In this document: one piece after another, positions 20,647-32,900 of the stretch
Layout: every line of letters begins with the position of its first letter
Numbering within the stretch: the stretch's first letter is position 1
Assembly (NCBI GenBank): GCA_006386115.1
Contig: VFIW01000054.1
Location: 69,610-133,609 of the forward strand
DNA: 64,000 nucleotides
Origin: Globisporangium splendens
Lineage: Eukaryota > Oomycota > Peronosporomycetes > Pythiales > Pythiaceae
Direction of reading: 5' to 3'
The notes under the pieces: model-generated
The model's input: only the letters and a program-made list of their open reading frames with translations
Told to the model about the DNA's origin: nothing
The model's database searches: none
Translations under genes and position numbers: made by a program

Positions 20647-23600
20647 ATGGACGTGCGACAACTTGAGAATACACCAACTACTTCCACATCCGACACAAGC
20701 GCAGCCAATACACGCGCGCAAGAATCGGAAGCGTCAGGCGGTGCGAATTCGACTAGTGCAGCTACTGCAGTTGACGCAACTCCGTCGAAGAAACGAAAAG
20801 GGGACGCAGGGAGCAGTATCCCTATTGCGGCGGAAGATAGACCGTCAGCCAGCATCAGCAAATCGAGTGTGCGCGACCGCCTCTTGCCGTCGTTGTTACA
20901 GTGCGTTGTGACATCAGGAGGCGAAAATCCGATCCTAGCGGCCCTCGGTGGAACTCCGCGTTCGTCTTCTGCGTCAACGTCTGATCTTCCTGAGCCAGAG
21001 CTGTTGAACCTGAACGATAGCAGCGACGCTGGCAATATGACTCATGATGAGGCGAGTGTTGCTGCTCCTGCGTCGTCTCACAATGCTGCGTCAAATCCTC
21101 TAGGTAATGCTCATTGGTTCATTGCTGGTTGTGCTGCAATCGTAACTCACTCTGTGCAAACATGCACAGGCAAACGCAAGCGAGTTGGCGAGGAAGCAAC
21201 CACAAGCGAGAAGAAAACAGAGTTTGTAGCGTATGCTCGGGAACACATTCACAACCAAGAGGCAGGCGATGAAGGGTTTTCTATCGATCCGTCTGACCGA
21301 GCAGTTGAGCACCGAGCCAATAAGCTGGTTCGCCGCGAGATTCTGATTGCGTCCCCTGCTGCGAACGATGATGACGACTGGGATGGAAGCACACATGACT
21401 CTGTTGCGGAGAACTCGCAGGAAGAGTTGAAACCAGCAGAACACTTTGATATGCAGCCTGTGGACATGATCCTCCATGTCTTTTCGTTCTTGGTGTCTTC
21501 GGATGATTTCCCGAATATGACTCAAGTATCGAAAAGGTGGCGCGAACTGACGAGCCGACGATCACTTTGCCGAGCTCTTCCAAGCACATTGCCAGATGGG
21601 TCTGTAAATTGGTTGAATTTTCAAAACTTGGGCATCAAAAACAAGGGCACGGAAGGTACTTGCTTCAAGTGTCATCAGCGTTCAAGTGGTAAAATTCTAG
21701 CCATGAAAAAGGCTCGAGTGTTTCCCAAGGTATGTGGTTCGTCTTGGAAGTGCGAACTATTTTGTTGGTACTCAACATCATCTTTTCTTTTTCTGTAATT
21801 GTAGGGCGAAGGTGTTCCCTACTACATGCTAAGAGAACTCGCTGTTCTGAAAGGGATCAAACATGATCACATCGCGTCCTTGGAAATGATTAGTCTAGCG
21901 CGTGACGAACTCCATGTGTTCTTCCCTTATGTGGACAAGACATTACACGAGATCATCAACCCAACTGGCGATCCAAATGGCGGAAGAACGTTGCCAGAAC
22001 CAGTGGTAGGTGGTGTTTGTGTTGTATCAGTTGCAACCTTAATTGATATTCATGCTTTTGGTATGCTATTCTTGATCAGATTCGTCGACTGCTTCACCAA
22101 CTTTTGGATGCTATCGCGTACTGCCACCGCCGTGGTGTGCTGCATCGCAACTTGAAGCCGAAGCATCTTCTTATCAAAACTTCGAACCCAGACACACTTG
22201 GTATGGTGTGCAGCCATTGTCGTGTCGTTGCATCATGACTGTGCTAATTGTTATTCATGCATGTGAACGTAGACGACTCGGTTCTTCAGATCTCTGATTT
22301 TGCCTTGGTTCGTGCAACTGGAATTCCACGAAGAACTTATACGATGGAAGTCGTGACTCTGTGGTATCGTCCACCTGAGATTCTGATGGGAGTTCGAGGG
22401 TACTCGTCAGCTGTGGATATTTGGTCCGTTGGATGCATCTTTGCGGAGATGGCTCAAGGAAAGCCGCTTTTCACGGGAATCTCTGAGATCGACCAATTGT
22501 TCCAGATATTTAGCAAGCTTTCGACGCCAACTTCCGAGACGTGGCCAGGCTTTGCATCGCTGCCAAACTATCATTTCGAGTTTCCGAACTGGAAACGTCG
22601 ACCTCTGAAGCGTTTGTTCCCGAATATTTCAGATTTGGGGATCGATTTGCTTACGAAGCTGCTCATTTACAATCCTGACCAACGAATCTCAGCCGAGGAT
22701 GCGCTCCGCCATCCGTACTTTTCCAGCGAAGTGCCAGCATTTTCACCGTTGGTACCAAAAATCCCCATGGAGCAGATGGCTTACACTCTGTCCCGAACAC
22801 GAGCAGCAAGGACGCCAGAGCATGTGGAGCTTTTCCATTCGTACTTGCGTCAAAGTGAGCTTGACTCTTGGAAGGAGATCAAATATTTAAGGTTCGTTCT
22901 TCATTTACTTGGCTTGCATTATCCGGCATTCGACTCATATTTTCATTTCCGCAGCCGCCAGAAAACCCTCCGTCCAGCCCACCGGTCTATGCTGGTTGAT
23001 TGGCTAATTGAAGGTATTCCACATATTGCGCTTCAGTTTTGGGTTGAAGTCCAATTGTTAAACATCTTTCTTGTCGTGTGCAGTCGTAGATGTCTTCGAA
23101 ATGTGCCTTCGAACAGCATTTCTTGCAGTCAACTACACCGACAGGTTTTTGGACATCGTGATGGTGAAGAAAACTCGCTTTCAGTTGCTCGGGGCTACCT
23201 GTTTGCATGTTGCATCCAAGTGCGAGGATGTTTCGTACATTGGGGTGGAAGATTTGGCGATGTGTGCAGATAACGTGTACACATCAGCTGAAGTGTTGAA
23301 GATGGAAGAAAAGCTGCTGAATACGCTCAATTTCACGCTTTCCGTGCCAACAGGTGGGTTTTTGGATGCGTATAGTAATGAAGTGTTGGATTGTGTTTTG
23401 CGTATGCCTGTTCTCATCTCATGTGTTTTGCTTCCGCTTGTAGCACTGGATTTCCTGAATATTTACCAGCGAATGATCCCGCCCATTCAGAAGAAGACGT
23501 CGATGTTGGCTCACTACCTCCTCGAGTTGGCGTTGCAGGAGTACCAGTTTTTGAAATATTTGCCATCGGTAGTAGCGACGTGCTGCTTGTCGATGGCAAT

Positions 23601-23886
23601 GTACACTATTGATGGATTTCCAATGGTAAGTCTTTGCCGTGGTGTCGTGCTTTATTTTCTCTCGTTCATCTAATCCCTGCTACTTCCAATTTCGTAGACG
23701 AAGGAGCTTGCGGATTCCTGTCGTTATGTTTGGAACGATCTGAAAGAGTGTATGATGGAGCTTCAAACTTTGTACTCTACTTCTCCGTCCAACAACTTGG
23801 CCGTGATCAAAAAGCGCTATTCGAAGGCAGAACGCTGCCAAGTCGCGACAGTGCTGCCGCCGACAACGTTCAATATGGCGTTCTAA
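20647..23886 (+). CDS. F-box / CDK-like pseudokinase / cyclin triple-fusion protein
   Basis: Nine exons: 20647-21103, 21170-21729, 21805-22005, 22080-22200, 22273-22891, 22955-23013, 23084-23353, 23444-23625, 23698-23886. All introns are GT-AG and the frame is continuous, giving 885 residues. Residues 1-240 are disordered with KKRK and KRKR stretches. An F-box-like segment spans about 246-290 (PVDMILHVFSFLVSSDDFPN, then SKRWREL). A CDK domain follows: degenerate glycine loop, Lys332 (AMKK), PSTAIRE-equivalent GVPYYMLRE with Glu350, HRNLKPKHLL (428-437), DFA (455-457), T-loop RTYTMEVVTLWYRPPEIL with Thr470. The HRD Asp is Asn430, its partner Asn is His435 and the DFG Gly is Ala457, so phosphotransfer is unlikely. 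The cyclin part (653-885) has HRSMLVDWLIEV, Lys718 and Glu747, the salt-bridge pair of cyclins A/B. I infer an SCF adaptor with a built-in CDK:cyclin pair. Confidence 0.9.
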
Positions 23887-24351
23887 ATGTTTGTATTCTT
23901 CTTTTTATTAGCTTAGAAAACGGGAAACACAAGAGGGGACAGCAATGATTAAGTTTATTTCACACTTGGTTGGAGAGTTTGCTGCGAATCGAAAGATACG
24001 AACATGACGGCGGATTTCTTAAGCAAAAGCGTTGAATAAGTGAAGCGTGGTGAAGGAAACGAAAAGAAGATAAATTGGATCTCGCGACGATAGAATGTCG
24101 CTCGCACCTGTAATCCATGTGGCAGAAGAAGAAAAAGACCTCCACAGTTTGCGCGTGTTTGTGTCAAGTCTCCTCAAGACGTAGAGTTCAATTTGGCAAG
24201 TGAGTTTCATTCGACACCATTCACTTTTCTCAAGATTCGTGACGAAAAGAATGTCAATCAATAACATAAAGAGCCATGCAGGAAATTGGTGCTTTGCCGG
24301 AACTTTAGTTCGCCAGATGTTGTTCCTTTTGCTTCGTTTCTTTCTCATTCA
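23887..24351. other. Convergent intergenic region (fusion gene / FKBP 3' ends)
   Basis: Both neighbours terminate here. It is A/T-richer than the genes. Short minus-strand frames lie within it but show no domain and no splice link. I see nothing beyond presumed 3' UTRs. Confidence 0.5.
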
Positions 24352-26612
24352 TTATTCCAGCGCCGGCATGTCGTCAAACTCTTCCTCGAGCGCCTTCTTC
24401 TTCTCTTGCTGCTGCAGCGCGCGGTTCTTGGCCTCCATGCGGTCGAAGATCTTCTCCTTGTACAGCTTCTTCTCGGCTTCCTTGTATTTCGCCGTGTACT
24501 TGGCCAACAGCGCCTAAACGCGGGCATTTTTAAGAAGATAAACGAAAATGAGCTCCACGATGCTGAAATGAGTAATGTAGCACCCTCAAAAGCACAAACG
24601 TACTTGGCAGCGCTTGAGATCCGCCGACGCGTGCTTCATCTTGGTGTCCATGGTGCCCCCCATGAGTTCCGTTGCCTTATTCAGGGACTTCTCGGCCTCG
24701 TTCGCGAACTCGTAGCCCTTGTCGAGAATCCAAAACTCGCCTTTTTTCTCTTTCTCCAGCTCGCCTTTGACTTTCTCAATGTACACAAGAGAGCGACGGA
24801 AATGGCCCTTTCCGCTGCTCGCGTCCAGCAAAATGGCCTGGGCAACAACAGCAGCCATGGTGAGCAATGAGAATGGTCTCGTTAATAGTCAGTTACTAGG
24901 TTCGTCAACTCACTTGGTCGCAATCCCATTGTGCATCGTCGATTTTCCCCAACTTGATCTTGCACAGTGACCGGTTCAGATACAAAACATGCTGCAGCAC
25001 ACAAAACCAAAGTAGATCACATCGTTCAGTGAAAAACAAGCCTCTGCATGAGTATCATACGAATGGCATACCTTGACTTTGTTGATTTTCTCTTTGTCCT
25101 CGGCTGGCATGTGCTCCAATTCCTCTTTTCCAAAGAAAATGTGCACGAAACCCTGCATATCAAGTCCCGGCCGAGTTAGAAACACATCACAATGTCGCAT
25201 TGCATTTCGGCAATACAACTATGTAGAAACATACCGAGTCGTATTTCTTTTGTGCCTTTTCGTAGTTCTTTTCCGCGACCAGCTTGTTCCCCTTTTCCTT
25301 GGACTTCAGCGCATCCGCAATGCGTTCGTCTGTCCGCCATGTACGAGTTCACAAAAAAGGTGTCAAAGACAGCCATAGATACAAAAACTGCACTTTTCAT
25401 ATGTGTGACGCACCGATAGAAGGCGGCGGGTTTGCTTCGTACATCTTGCGCTCTTCCTCGGCCTGTTTCTTTCGCGATTCCGCCAATTCTGTTTGCGTCG
25501 GGAAGCGAGGAAGCGGTTCCTGTGATACAAAACAGTGAATGCACATATAAGCGTCACGAGTAACAAGAAAGAAACGAAACAAGCGACTTGAATACCTTGA
25601 AGCTCTCGAGCTCAATTTCAAAGTCCAGCGTCTCATCTGGCTCCACCTATCGTTGATTGCCCACAGAGCAGCGGCGCACGTTAGAAACCTGCTGTACATA
25701 TTCGCAAGGAATCTACCGCTCGCTTTACCTTGGGCGCAAAGCCTTGCGAGCCGTATCCATACTCAGGTGCGATGATGAAGCGCGCGAGTTCGCCTACGTT
25801 CATCGTCGCGACGCCGATGTCCCAGCCCTTGATGACTTTTTCTATGCGATGCCAAGCGCAAATGGAAACTCATTAACACTTATACGAAGAAACTACAAGA
25901 AGTGAATGTTTCGAACCTCGTCCAAGTTGAAATTCGAACGGATCATCCGTGCCACCAACGTGTTTGCCATCCACGACATCGCGACTACAAGGATACACAC
26001 ACACACGTAGAGCAACCACTTGCTAGGAGTAGGATCGTAGTATAATGGCTTTACAGAGCAACGACGTACGTTGTGTCGAAGATCGAGCCGTCGTCCAAGC
26101 GGCCAATGTATTGCACTGCAAACATGCATCACACGTCAGCATACACACTACAGAACAGCAGCAGCACTCCACATAGTCCTACCGAATGTCGGACACCCTT
26201 CTTCAATGCGCTTGCCCTCCGTTTTTCCCTCACGAAGAACCTGCAGCAACACAGAAAAATTTCCACAAAAGCATGAGCTTCCTTGTCCATATTCAAACTC
26301 CATATCCACAGCATCGGTACCTTCTTCAGGATGCCGCCGTCCGCATTCAGTGAGATGTCCACGAAGCCCTCGTCTCTGCAAAACTTGTTGGTGTCTGGGT
26401 CAAAGAACGCCTTCGTCTGGCTGCAGTCCATTTAGAGAAAGAATACAGAGCATTATCAGTCCATGGCATGCGCTTTGTTTAGGGAGGGAAAGGAGGGGAC
26501 GGTACCGCGCACAGTGCGTGCAGAGCTTCTGCGGGTTGGTGACGAGACCGAGCCCCCAGCCGCCGCACACGGCGCAGCGCGGGAAGTCGGTCGCCTTCGT
26601 GTCGCTCGCCAT
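24352..26612 (-). CDS. FKBP-type peptidyl-prolyl isomerase with TPR repeats and N-terminal CxxC/CxxC module
   Basis: Thirteen exons: 26612-26506, 26420-26321, 26240-26183, 26115-26070, 25984-25917, 25841-25729, 25646-25596, 25519-25414, 25329-25235, 25152-25072, 24991-24914, 24837-24604, 24513-24352. All introns are GT-AG and frame is kept, giving 432 residues. Residues 1-36 carry C13-x2-C16 and C31-x2-C34, a likely zinc knuckle. The FK506-binding domain spans about 53-183 with the usual pocket residues: Tyr in VQYIGRL, Phe-Asp in SIFDTT, Val-Ile-x2-Trp in EKVIKGWD, Tyr in APEYGYG. The TPR part starts near 217 ([19 protein letters not shown]), as in Hsp90-binding FKBP52 relatives. The end is a Lys/Glu-rich coiled coil. 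Probable role: cis-trans prolyl isomerase and chaperone partner. The zinc-like module is unusual for FKBPs. Confidence 0.92.
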
Positions 26613-26962
26613 CTCTTGCTTTTTTCTGTTCGGTAGTGATGATGATTTCAGAAAGATAAATTAGACCTTGCAGGACGGAAAGCGCACTTTAAAGAAGACT
26701 TTCGGTAGTGTGGCAAATGGGTTCACTCTCTGCTGCACCCATGCGATCGAGAACTTTCAATGTGTAAATGATCCCAAGGCGAGCAGCTCAGCTTTAAGAA
26801 GCTACTTGATCTAGCCTTCAATATGCAAAGTGTAATGTGCATTTTATCTATTACGCTTCTCTGTGCATGTATATCTGACTGTCATCTATCTATCTATATC
26901 TAGCCATAGCTATTGCTTTGGCTCTTCATTTGGAGCATACCAAATCCACCTCAGTCACGAAC
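26613..26962. other. Intergenic region between the FKBP gene and midasin
   Basis: FKBP promoter side and midasin 3' UTR. A short TCTA/TATC repeat occurs at about 26882-26902. No gene is supported. Confidence 0.5.
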
Positions 26963-29900
26963 TTAGCTCGTCATTTGGAGCATTTCGAACCACTGACGCA
27001 GCGAGTCCGAGAGAATCTCGGGCAGCAGCGCCGAGTTCGGCAGCAGCACGTAGTACGGGAACGGGTAGTTCTCCAGGTACGGCACCATCGTCACCTTCCC
27101 CTTGGTGAAGGTCACGCTCTTGGTCTCCAGGATCGAGTTCTCCTGGTTCTCGTTCTGGTCCACGACCAACAACACGATCAGCTGCTGTCGCTCGAGTGCC
27201 GTCTCGATCAGTTTCTTGATGCGCATGCGGCCATCGGTATCGAATCGCCCATCGGAGATCAGGAACACGATCTGCGTAAACTCGACGTTGCCAGCGTTGC
27301 TGCTCGCAGCCGTGGACGCCGAACGCGCAGTCTCGAGGATCTGCAGGATCGCATCGAGCGTCTGGATCATGTTGGTCTTCTTTTGCTGGAACCCAAACTG
27401 CGCGATCACGCGAGAACCAGCGTCGTCCGTGAACGGCGTGTCGAACGCGTGCAGCAACTGGATGTCCTGGCCAAACTTGACGACAGAGATCTCACCGACT
27501 TCGAGCTGCGTCATGCCCTTGCACAACGTCGTCATGGCTTCGAGTGCCAGTCGCCCAGCATGGTTGTCGGCCATGGACTCGGAGTCATCGATTGCGACCA
27601 TGACCTGGTACTGACGCTTCGAAGGCCGAGTGCGACGCATCCAGATCTTGTCCTTGCGGAACTGACTCGCGATGTACGGGATCACCTTGCGCATATTGAT
27701 GCGCTTACCCGTGCGGAAATCGCCCTCGAGCTTCGCGCGCAGCATCGGCTCGAGCACCAGTCGCAATTGCTCGCACAATCGCTGCGACGACGCCGACGTG
27801 ATCGCGATGTATTTGGACCACAACTCAGACCCGCGGAGTGCCAGCGCACTGTCACCACGCGACCAGTTTGCGATAAACTGATCGAGTTCGTCACGAAGAC
27901 CCGTCACTTCGTCAGGCGTCAGTAGCTTCGGAGCCGGACTCATGTCTTCTTCGTCCTCATCTTCGTCGAGCTTACGCTCAAACTCCGAGAGTTCGGTGGA
28001 CGTTGTTGGGAACTTGTCTTCCTTGTGCTCCTCCTCGTCATCCAGGTCCATGCTCACGTCGTCCTTGCGACTCGCGTCGTCGGCCTTGTCGCGTTTGTTT
28101 TCATCGCTTTCAGGATCTGACATCTTGTCATTGACATCATGATCACGTTCGGCAAAGTCGTCTTTCCTGACAGGCGGCTTCTTTTCGTCCGTCGACTCGT
28201 CTTGCTCATTGGATGCAGCCTCGTCCTCGTCAACCTCCATCGCCGTCGCGCCGTCCACGTTTGCATCCTCGTCGTCCTTCTTCTCGTCGTCATTCTCCTC
28301 ATCCTTTTCCTCGCTATTGTTTTGGTTCATGACTTGGTTTTCGTCCGCCGCCGCAAGCGCGTGCTCGACGTCGTCCATGTTGGTGTCGTCATCGTCCACA
28401 AACTCAGCGGTCGTCATCTCCTTGGCCTCGTCCTCCTTGACCTTCTGGTCAGGACCCACATCCTTCTTGTCTTCTTCATCGTCGCCACGTTCAATCATTT
28501 CAACACGACGCTTCCAGTGCTCCTGGGTGTCTTGTGGGTTTCGGTACGGGTTCGGTTCATTGCGCTTTCGGTTGCGACGCTTTTCGTCCTTCTCCTGCTG
28601 CTTCTGGTTCGCATCCGAGACCTGCGACATCGGCTTCCATTCCTGGTTGTCATCGTCGCCGCTGCTCTGCTTTTGCGCCGAGCTGCTGCTCTCGTTTTGC
28701 TCGTCCTGGTCGTTGTCATTACGGCTTGGGTCGTTCATGTCTTCATCTTCCTTTTCTTCTTCGTCCTCATTCTGTTCCAGCTCGTCTTGACCGTCCTTGG
28801 ACTGCGTACCCGCGACCGTAGACGACGATTTGTCTTCAGGCGTTGCATCGTCTTGCTCCTCTGGCTGGACGTCAGGCTCATCTTCTTCAGCCCCTTCGTT
28901 TTCATCGTCCAAACCGCCGGCACCCGTTTGAACCGCGCTGTCGAGCGGCTCATCCTCTTCTTCTTTGTCAACCTCTGGCTCTTCGCCATCCTTGGAGGTT
29001 TCGTCCTTGCCGTCACTGTCGTCTCCGTCTTCCTCCATGGCGGCATCGTCTTCCGGCTTGTCCATGTCTTCGTTGTCGTCTCCCTGGTCGTCGCCATCGT
29101 CACCACCGTCGTCATCATTGTCGAGCTGCATGTTCTCAGGCAATTCGTCACCTTCGTCCTTTGGCTCGTTCTCTTCTCCTTCTTGACCGTTTTCGCGGTT
29201 CTGTGGATCGGTCTCGTGATTCTCTTCGTACTTGTCCTCAAAATCTTCATTCACTTGATCGTCCTTGTCATCACCATCTTCGTCGTCGTCGCCATCGCTT
29301 CCTTCGTTCTCATCCGTCTGCTTGTCTGCCTGAGGCTGCTGCTTAGAATCGTCTTCTTTCTTGGACTTGTCGTCATCTTTCTCTTTCTTCTCATCGTCGT
29401 CGTCCTTATCATCCTTGCCACGGATCTCGTCTTCAATCGCTTGGCCTTCGACCTTGGACTCTTCCTCAAACTTTTCATTTTCCTTGTCGATGTTATCTTC
29501 GTCGTCGTCAGAGTCTTCGCCCCACATCTTCTCATCGACGACGTTTTCATCATCTTGGTCAAAATCGCCCATTTCACGATCCAGTTCTTCTTCGTCGTCG
29601 TCTTCCTTGTCGTCATCCTCGTTCTTTTCGTCCTCGGGGAGGTCTTGCATCGTCCCTTCAAAGTCATTCTGCATTTCCAGTCCAGTGTCTTCCGGTTGAT
29701 CTGGTTTCTCAGGCGGTTCTTCTTGCTGATCGCCCTTCAAGCCCAGCAATTGTTCTTCATCTTCGATCTCATTGCTCACGTCCTTCTTCCCTTCCCCTTC
29801 GCCCATACCAGTACCATCGACGTCATCCTGGAAACGCGTCTTGCCATCACCGCCGGCTTCGCCACCTTCCTTGTCCTCTGTGCGGCAAAAGCCGTGCTGG

Positions 29901-32900
29901 TACAAGTTGCGGAAAATACGGATCAGCACAAAGTCCAGCTTCGTGACACTCTTGTGCGCTACGAGCACGTCGACCAAGAGCTGCCGACTGATCGCACGCA
30001 CGTCCAGCAAGCTCGGTTCCAGACGCTCCAACAGCGTCAGCGAAGACACAAACGCGTCCTTCCAGTGCGGCGACGACGTGCGCGCCAACTGCTGGTATTG
30101 CTTGGAAAGCACACTGAGCAGCTCGGAGAACTGCGACGCGATAAAGTTCACGCGCGAGTCCTTGATCGCGTTCGTCAAGCGCGACAGCTGGTTTCGAAGC
30201 GTCTCGTCGTTGCTCTCGTCATCATCATCAGCCGACTTGGCTTGGCTCAGCTTTGTCAGGTCTTGGATGGCCACGAGCACGGTCTCGACAAGCTTATCGT
30301 AGCCCCTCACAAACGACGCCACAGATTCGGTGACCTCTTCGTCGCCGTCACTCTCGTCCATTGCAACATCATCTCTACTCACAGAATTGTGCTGCAGCGC
30401 TTGGTCCTGTTCGATCGCACGGCCAAGCGCCACAATAATGTCGTCAAAGCAGAGCGACGGCGCCACTTGAGCGAACGAAGTCGACAGATCGGCCACGTAC
30501 GTCGCAATCTCAGCGAAACGAGTCGCGTTTGCCTGCAACGTGTCCACTGCAACTGGAAGCACCACGTTTTCGCGCGATGCAGTGCTGCCACTCAACGGAA
30601 GTGCTGGCGACAACCCGTACACACGGTTGCGTGAGTTCGCAAAAGTTGTGCTACTAAGCTCTCCGGTAGTCGTATCGTCTTCACCATATCGAGCCGCTTG
30701 CGGCGAAATCGCTGGCACTCCGAGAGCCATCGGCAAGCCGTTGCTCTCGGCAAACGACTTGGAAATCGCGTTCAGACGATCGAAGATCAAGCCAAAGGTC
30801 TGCTTCATGGACACAGCCAATGGACTCGATGCCGCTTGCAGCACCTGTGCGACCACGATCTCGAGCTCCTTCATTGGCTTCTGCAGACTCAGAACCGACT
30901 CGCATTGCAGCGTCTGGCGTTGTAGCACGGTTTGCAAATCCAAAGTCGTCACGCTGTCTTGCGTTTGCTGCAGGAACGATGCGCGGAACACCTTGAGCCG
31001 CTCAAGACGACTGATTCCATCAATGAACGCTTCATGGTTGAGCGACGCCGCATGCAGCAACTGTCGCTGTTGCAGCATCCCGTGGAGCATGTTCTCTGCG
31101 TACCCGTTCATGCGATCGACTTCGCTCGACGACAGATCATGAGAGAAGCTCGTGAGAGCGCTGAATCGCAACGAAGTCAACTGACTGATGAAGCGGTAGT
31201 AGTACGCGTCCGCACGCTGCCAGAGCCACAACGGCGAGTCCTTTGGTGCCGTCGCAGACTCCGCTGCACTCACTTCCGCGGCCTTTGCCTTCTTCTTCGA
31301 GCCCATGCGCTTGTCCTTCTTCGACTTCTTCCTCGATCCACTCGCGGTAAACCCAGTAACGGCACCGTCGTCAGCAGACACTAAGTCACTCAAACCATCA
31401 AGCTGGATGCAGTTTTCCACATCGGGCACATCCAATTCGAACAGCAACTCCATTTGCTGCTGCTGAGCTGGCAAATGCGCGCGGTGGTACGACATGCCTT
31501 GCGCCTTGAGCTCGCTCAAGAGATCAATGAGCGCTTTCTTCTTGGAGCCCTTTGGCATGTTCTTGGCGTGCTGCAATTTGTGCATGCGGTAGAAAATCGT
31601 CTCGCAGAGGTCTTCACAAAGCTCGCGTGGTTGTTGACGAGCAGTCACAACGTCGCGCGCGAGAATCTTCTCGTGCGTGTACTTGGAAATACGCTTTGAC
31701 AGCACCGGGAGCTTGTCCAGGTAGGCGGACGCAGCCGTCAATGGCGATCCGCTCAATTCCTGTTCAATTTCAGGGTGCTGTGCGTCGTGCACAAGCAAAA
31801 GAACTGAGGCGCGAGGTGGCGGCACTTCTTCTTCCTCCTTTTTCATCGCAACGACCTTCTTCTTCTTCGGTTCGTCGACCTCCCGCATATCCACATCGCC
31901 TTCTTCGCCCTCCTGGACTTCGACATCGCCACTATTCTCAGCTTCCTCCTTCTCGTCGTTCTTTGGCACAAACACACCATCGTTCACGTCGTCCAACTCG
32001 GCGCGCGTCGCGTGGATACCCACGAACCCGCCTTCCTTGCTGATACCGTTATCGGTCGACGCATCGATGATCGTCTGCATTGGCACCGTGAGCACGGCGT
32101 CGTAGTCACGCACGTACTTCATGAGTTTGCGATGCGATTTCTCAGCCGATTCCGCCAACGAGTAGTACGTCTGCTCATCCCAGCGGCAGATCTTGACGTA
32201 CTCGATCAACTTGCGCTGGATCGGAGCCTTGAGACTGCTCCATTGACGACCCATGTAGCCCAGGTGCTGTTCGTAGTAGCGGTACAAATGGTAGAGCATC
32301 GTCGCGAGCGCGTATGTCGACTTCTTAGCGGCAGCGGTATTAGCATTGCCACTGGCATCAGATGACACCGCTTGCACGCCCCAAAACTCCATGAACAGTT
32401 GCGCGCAGAACGAGTAGATGATGAGCAAACGACTCTCGTACTGACCGATCGAGCACGACCGCACGTACGCATCGAGCGTCGAAAAGAGCTCACTCATCCA
32501 CTTCTGCTGCTGCTCGCTGTGGCGCTCCGAGCCGATCTGCTTGACAAGCTCTTCAACCTTGGGCTGCACGAAGACCCACTCGGATAAGTGGTTCAGGTGG
32601 AGCCACTGGAGCTCGTTCTTTGTTCCGTTCACGTTGAAGAAGCTACGCACATCCTCCGATGGCACGATGACATCGGATTGATCCGCTTCAAATTGCGCCG
32701 TCAGCAGCGAGTACATGCTGAACCACGTCTTGTGCGCCACAAGTCGGTGCTGTCGCTCCTTCACGTGGAGCAAGTGCGGCCATGAGTAAAGCTCGAGTTT
32801 GCGCCAGCGCGTAACGAGCGCCGAGAGCGCGCCAAGCTCGCTTGCGATCGAGTACTGACGCGCTGCGTACGCCTCCCATTCCTGCGCCTTGCGCAGCAAC

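Noticed and set aside
28139..30634. 831-codon plus-strand open frame rich in Val/Leu/Phe
   Set aside because: It is exactly antisense to the Asp/Glu-rich codons of midasin; GAC/GAA-type codons read backwards give Val/Leu/Phe without stops. No domain, no start context.
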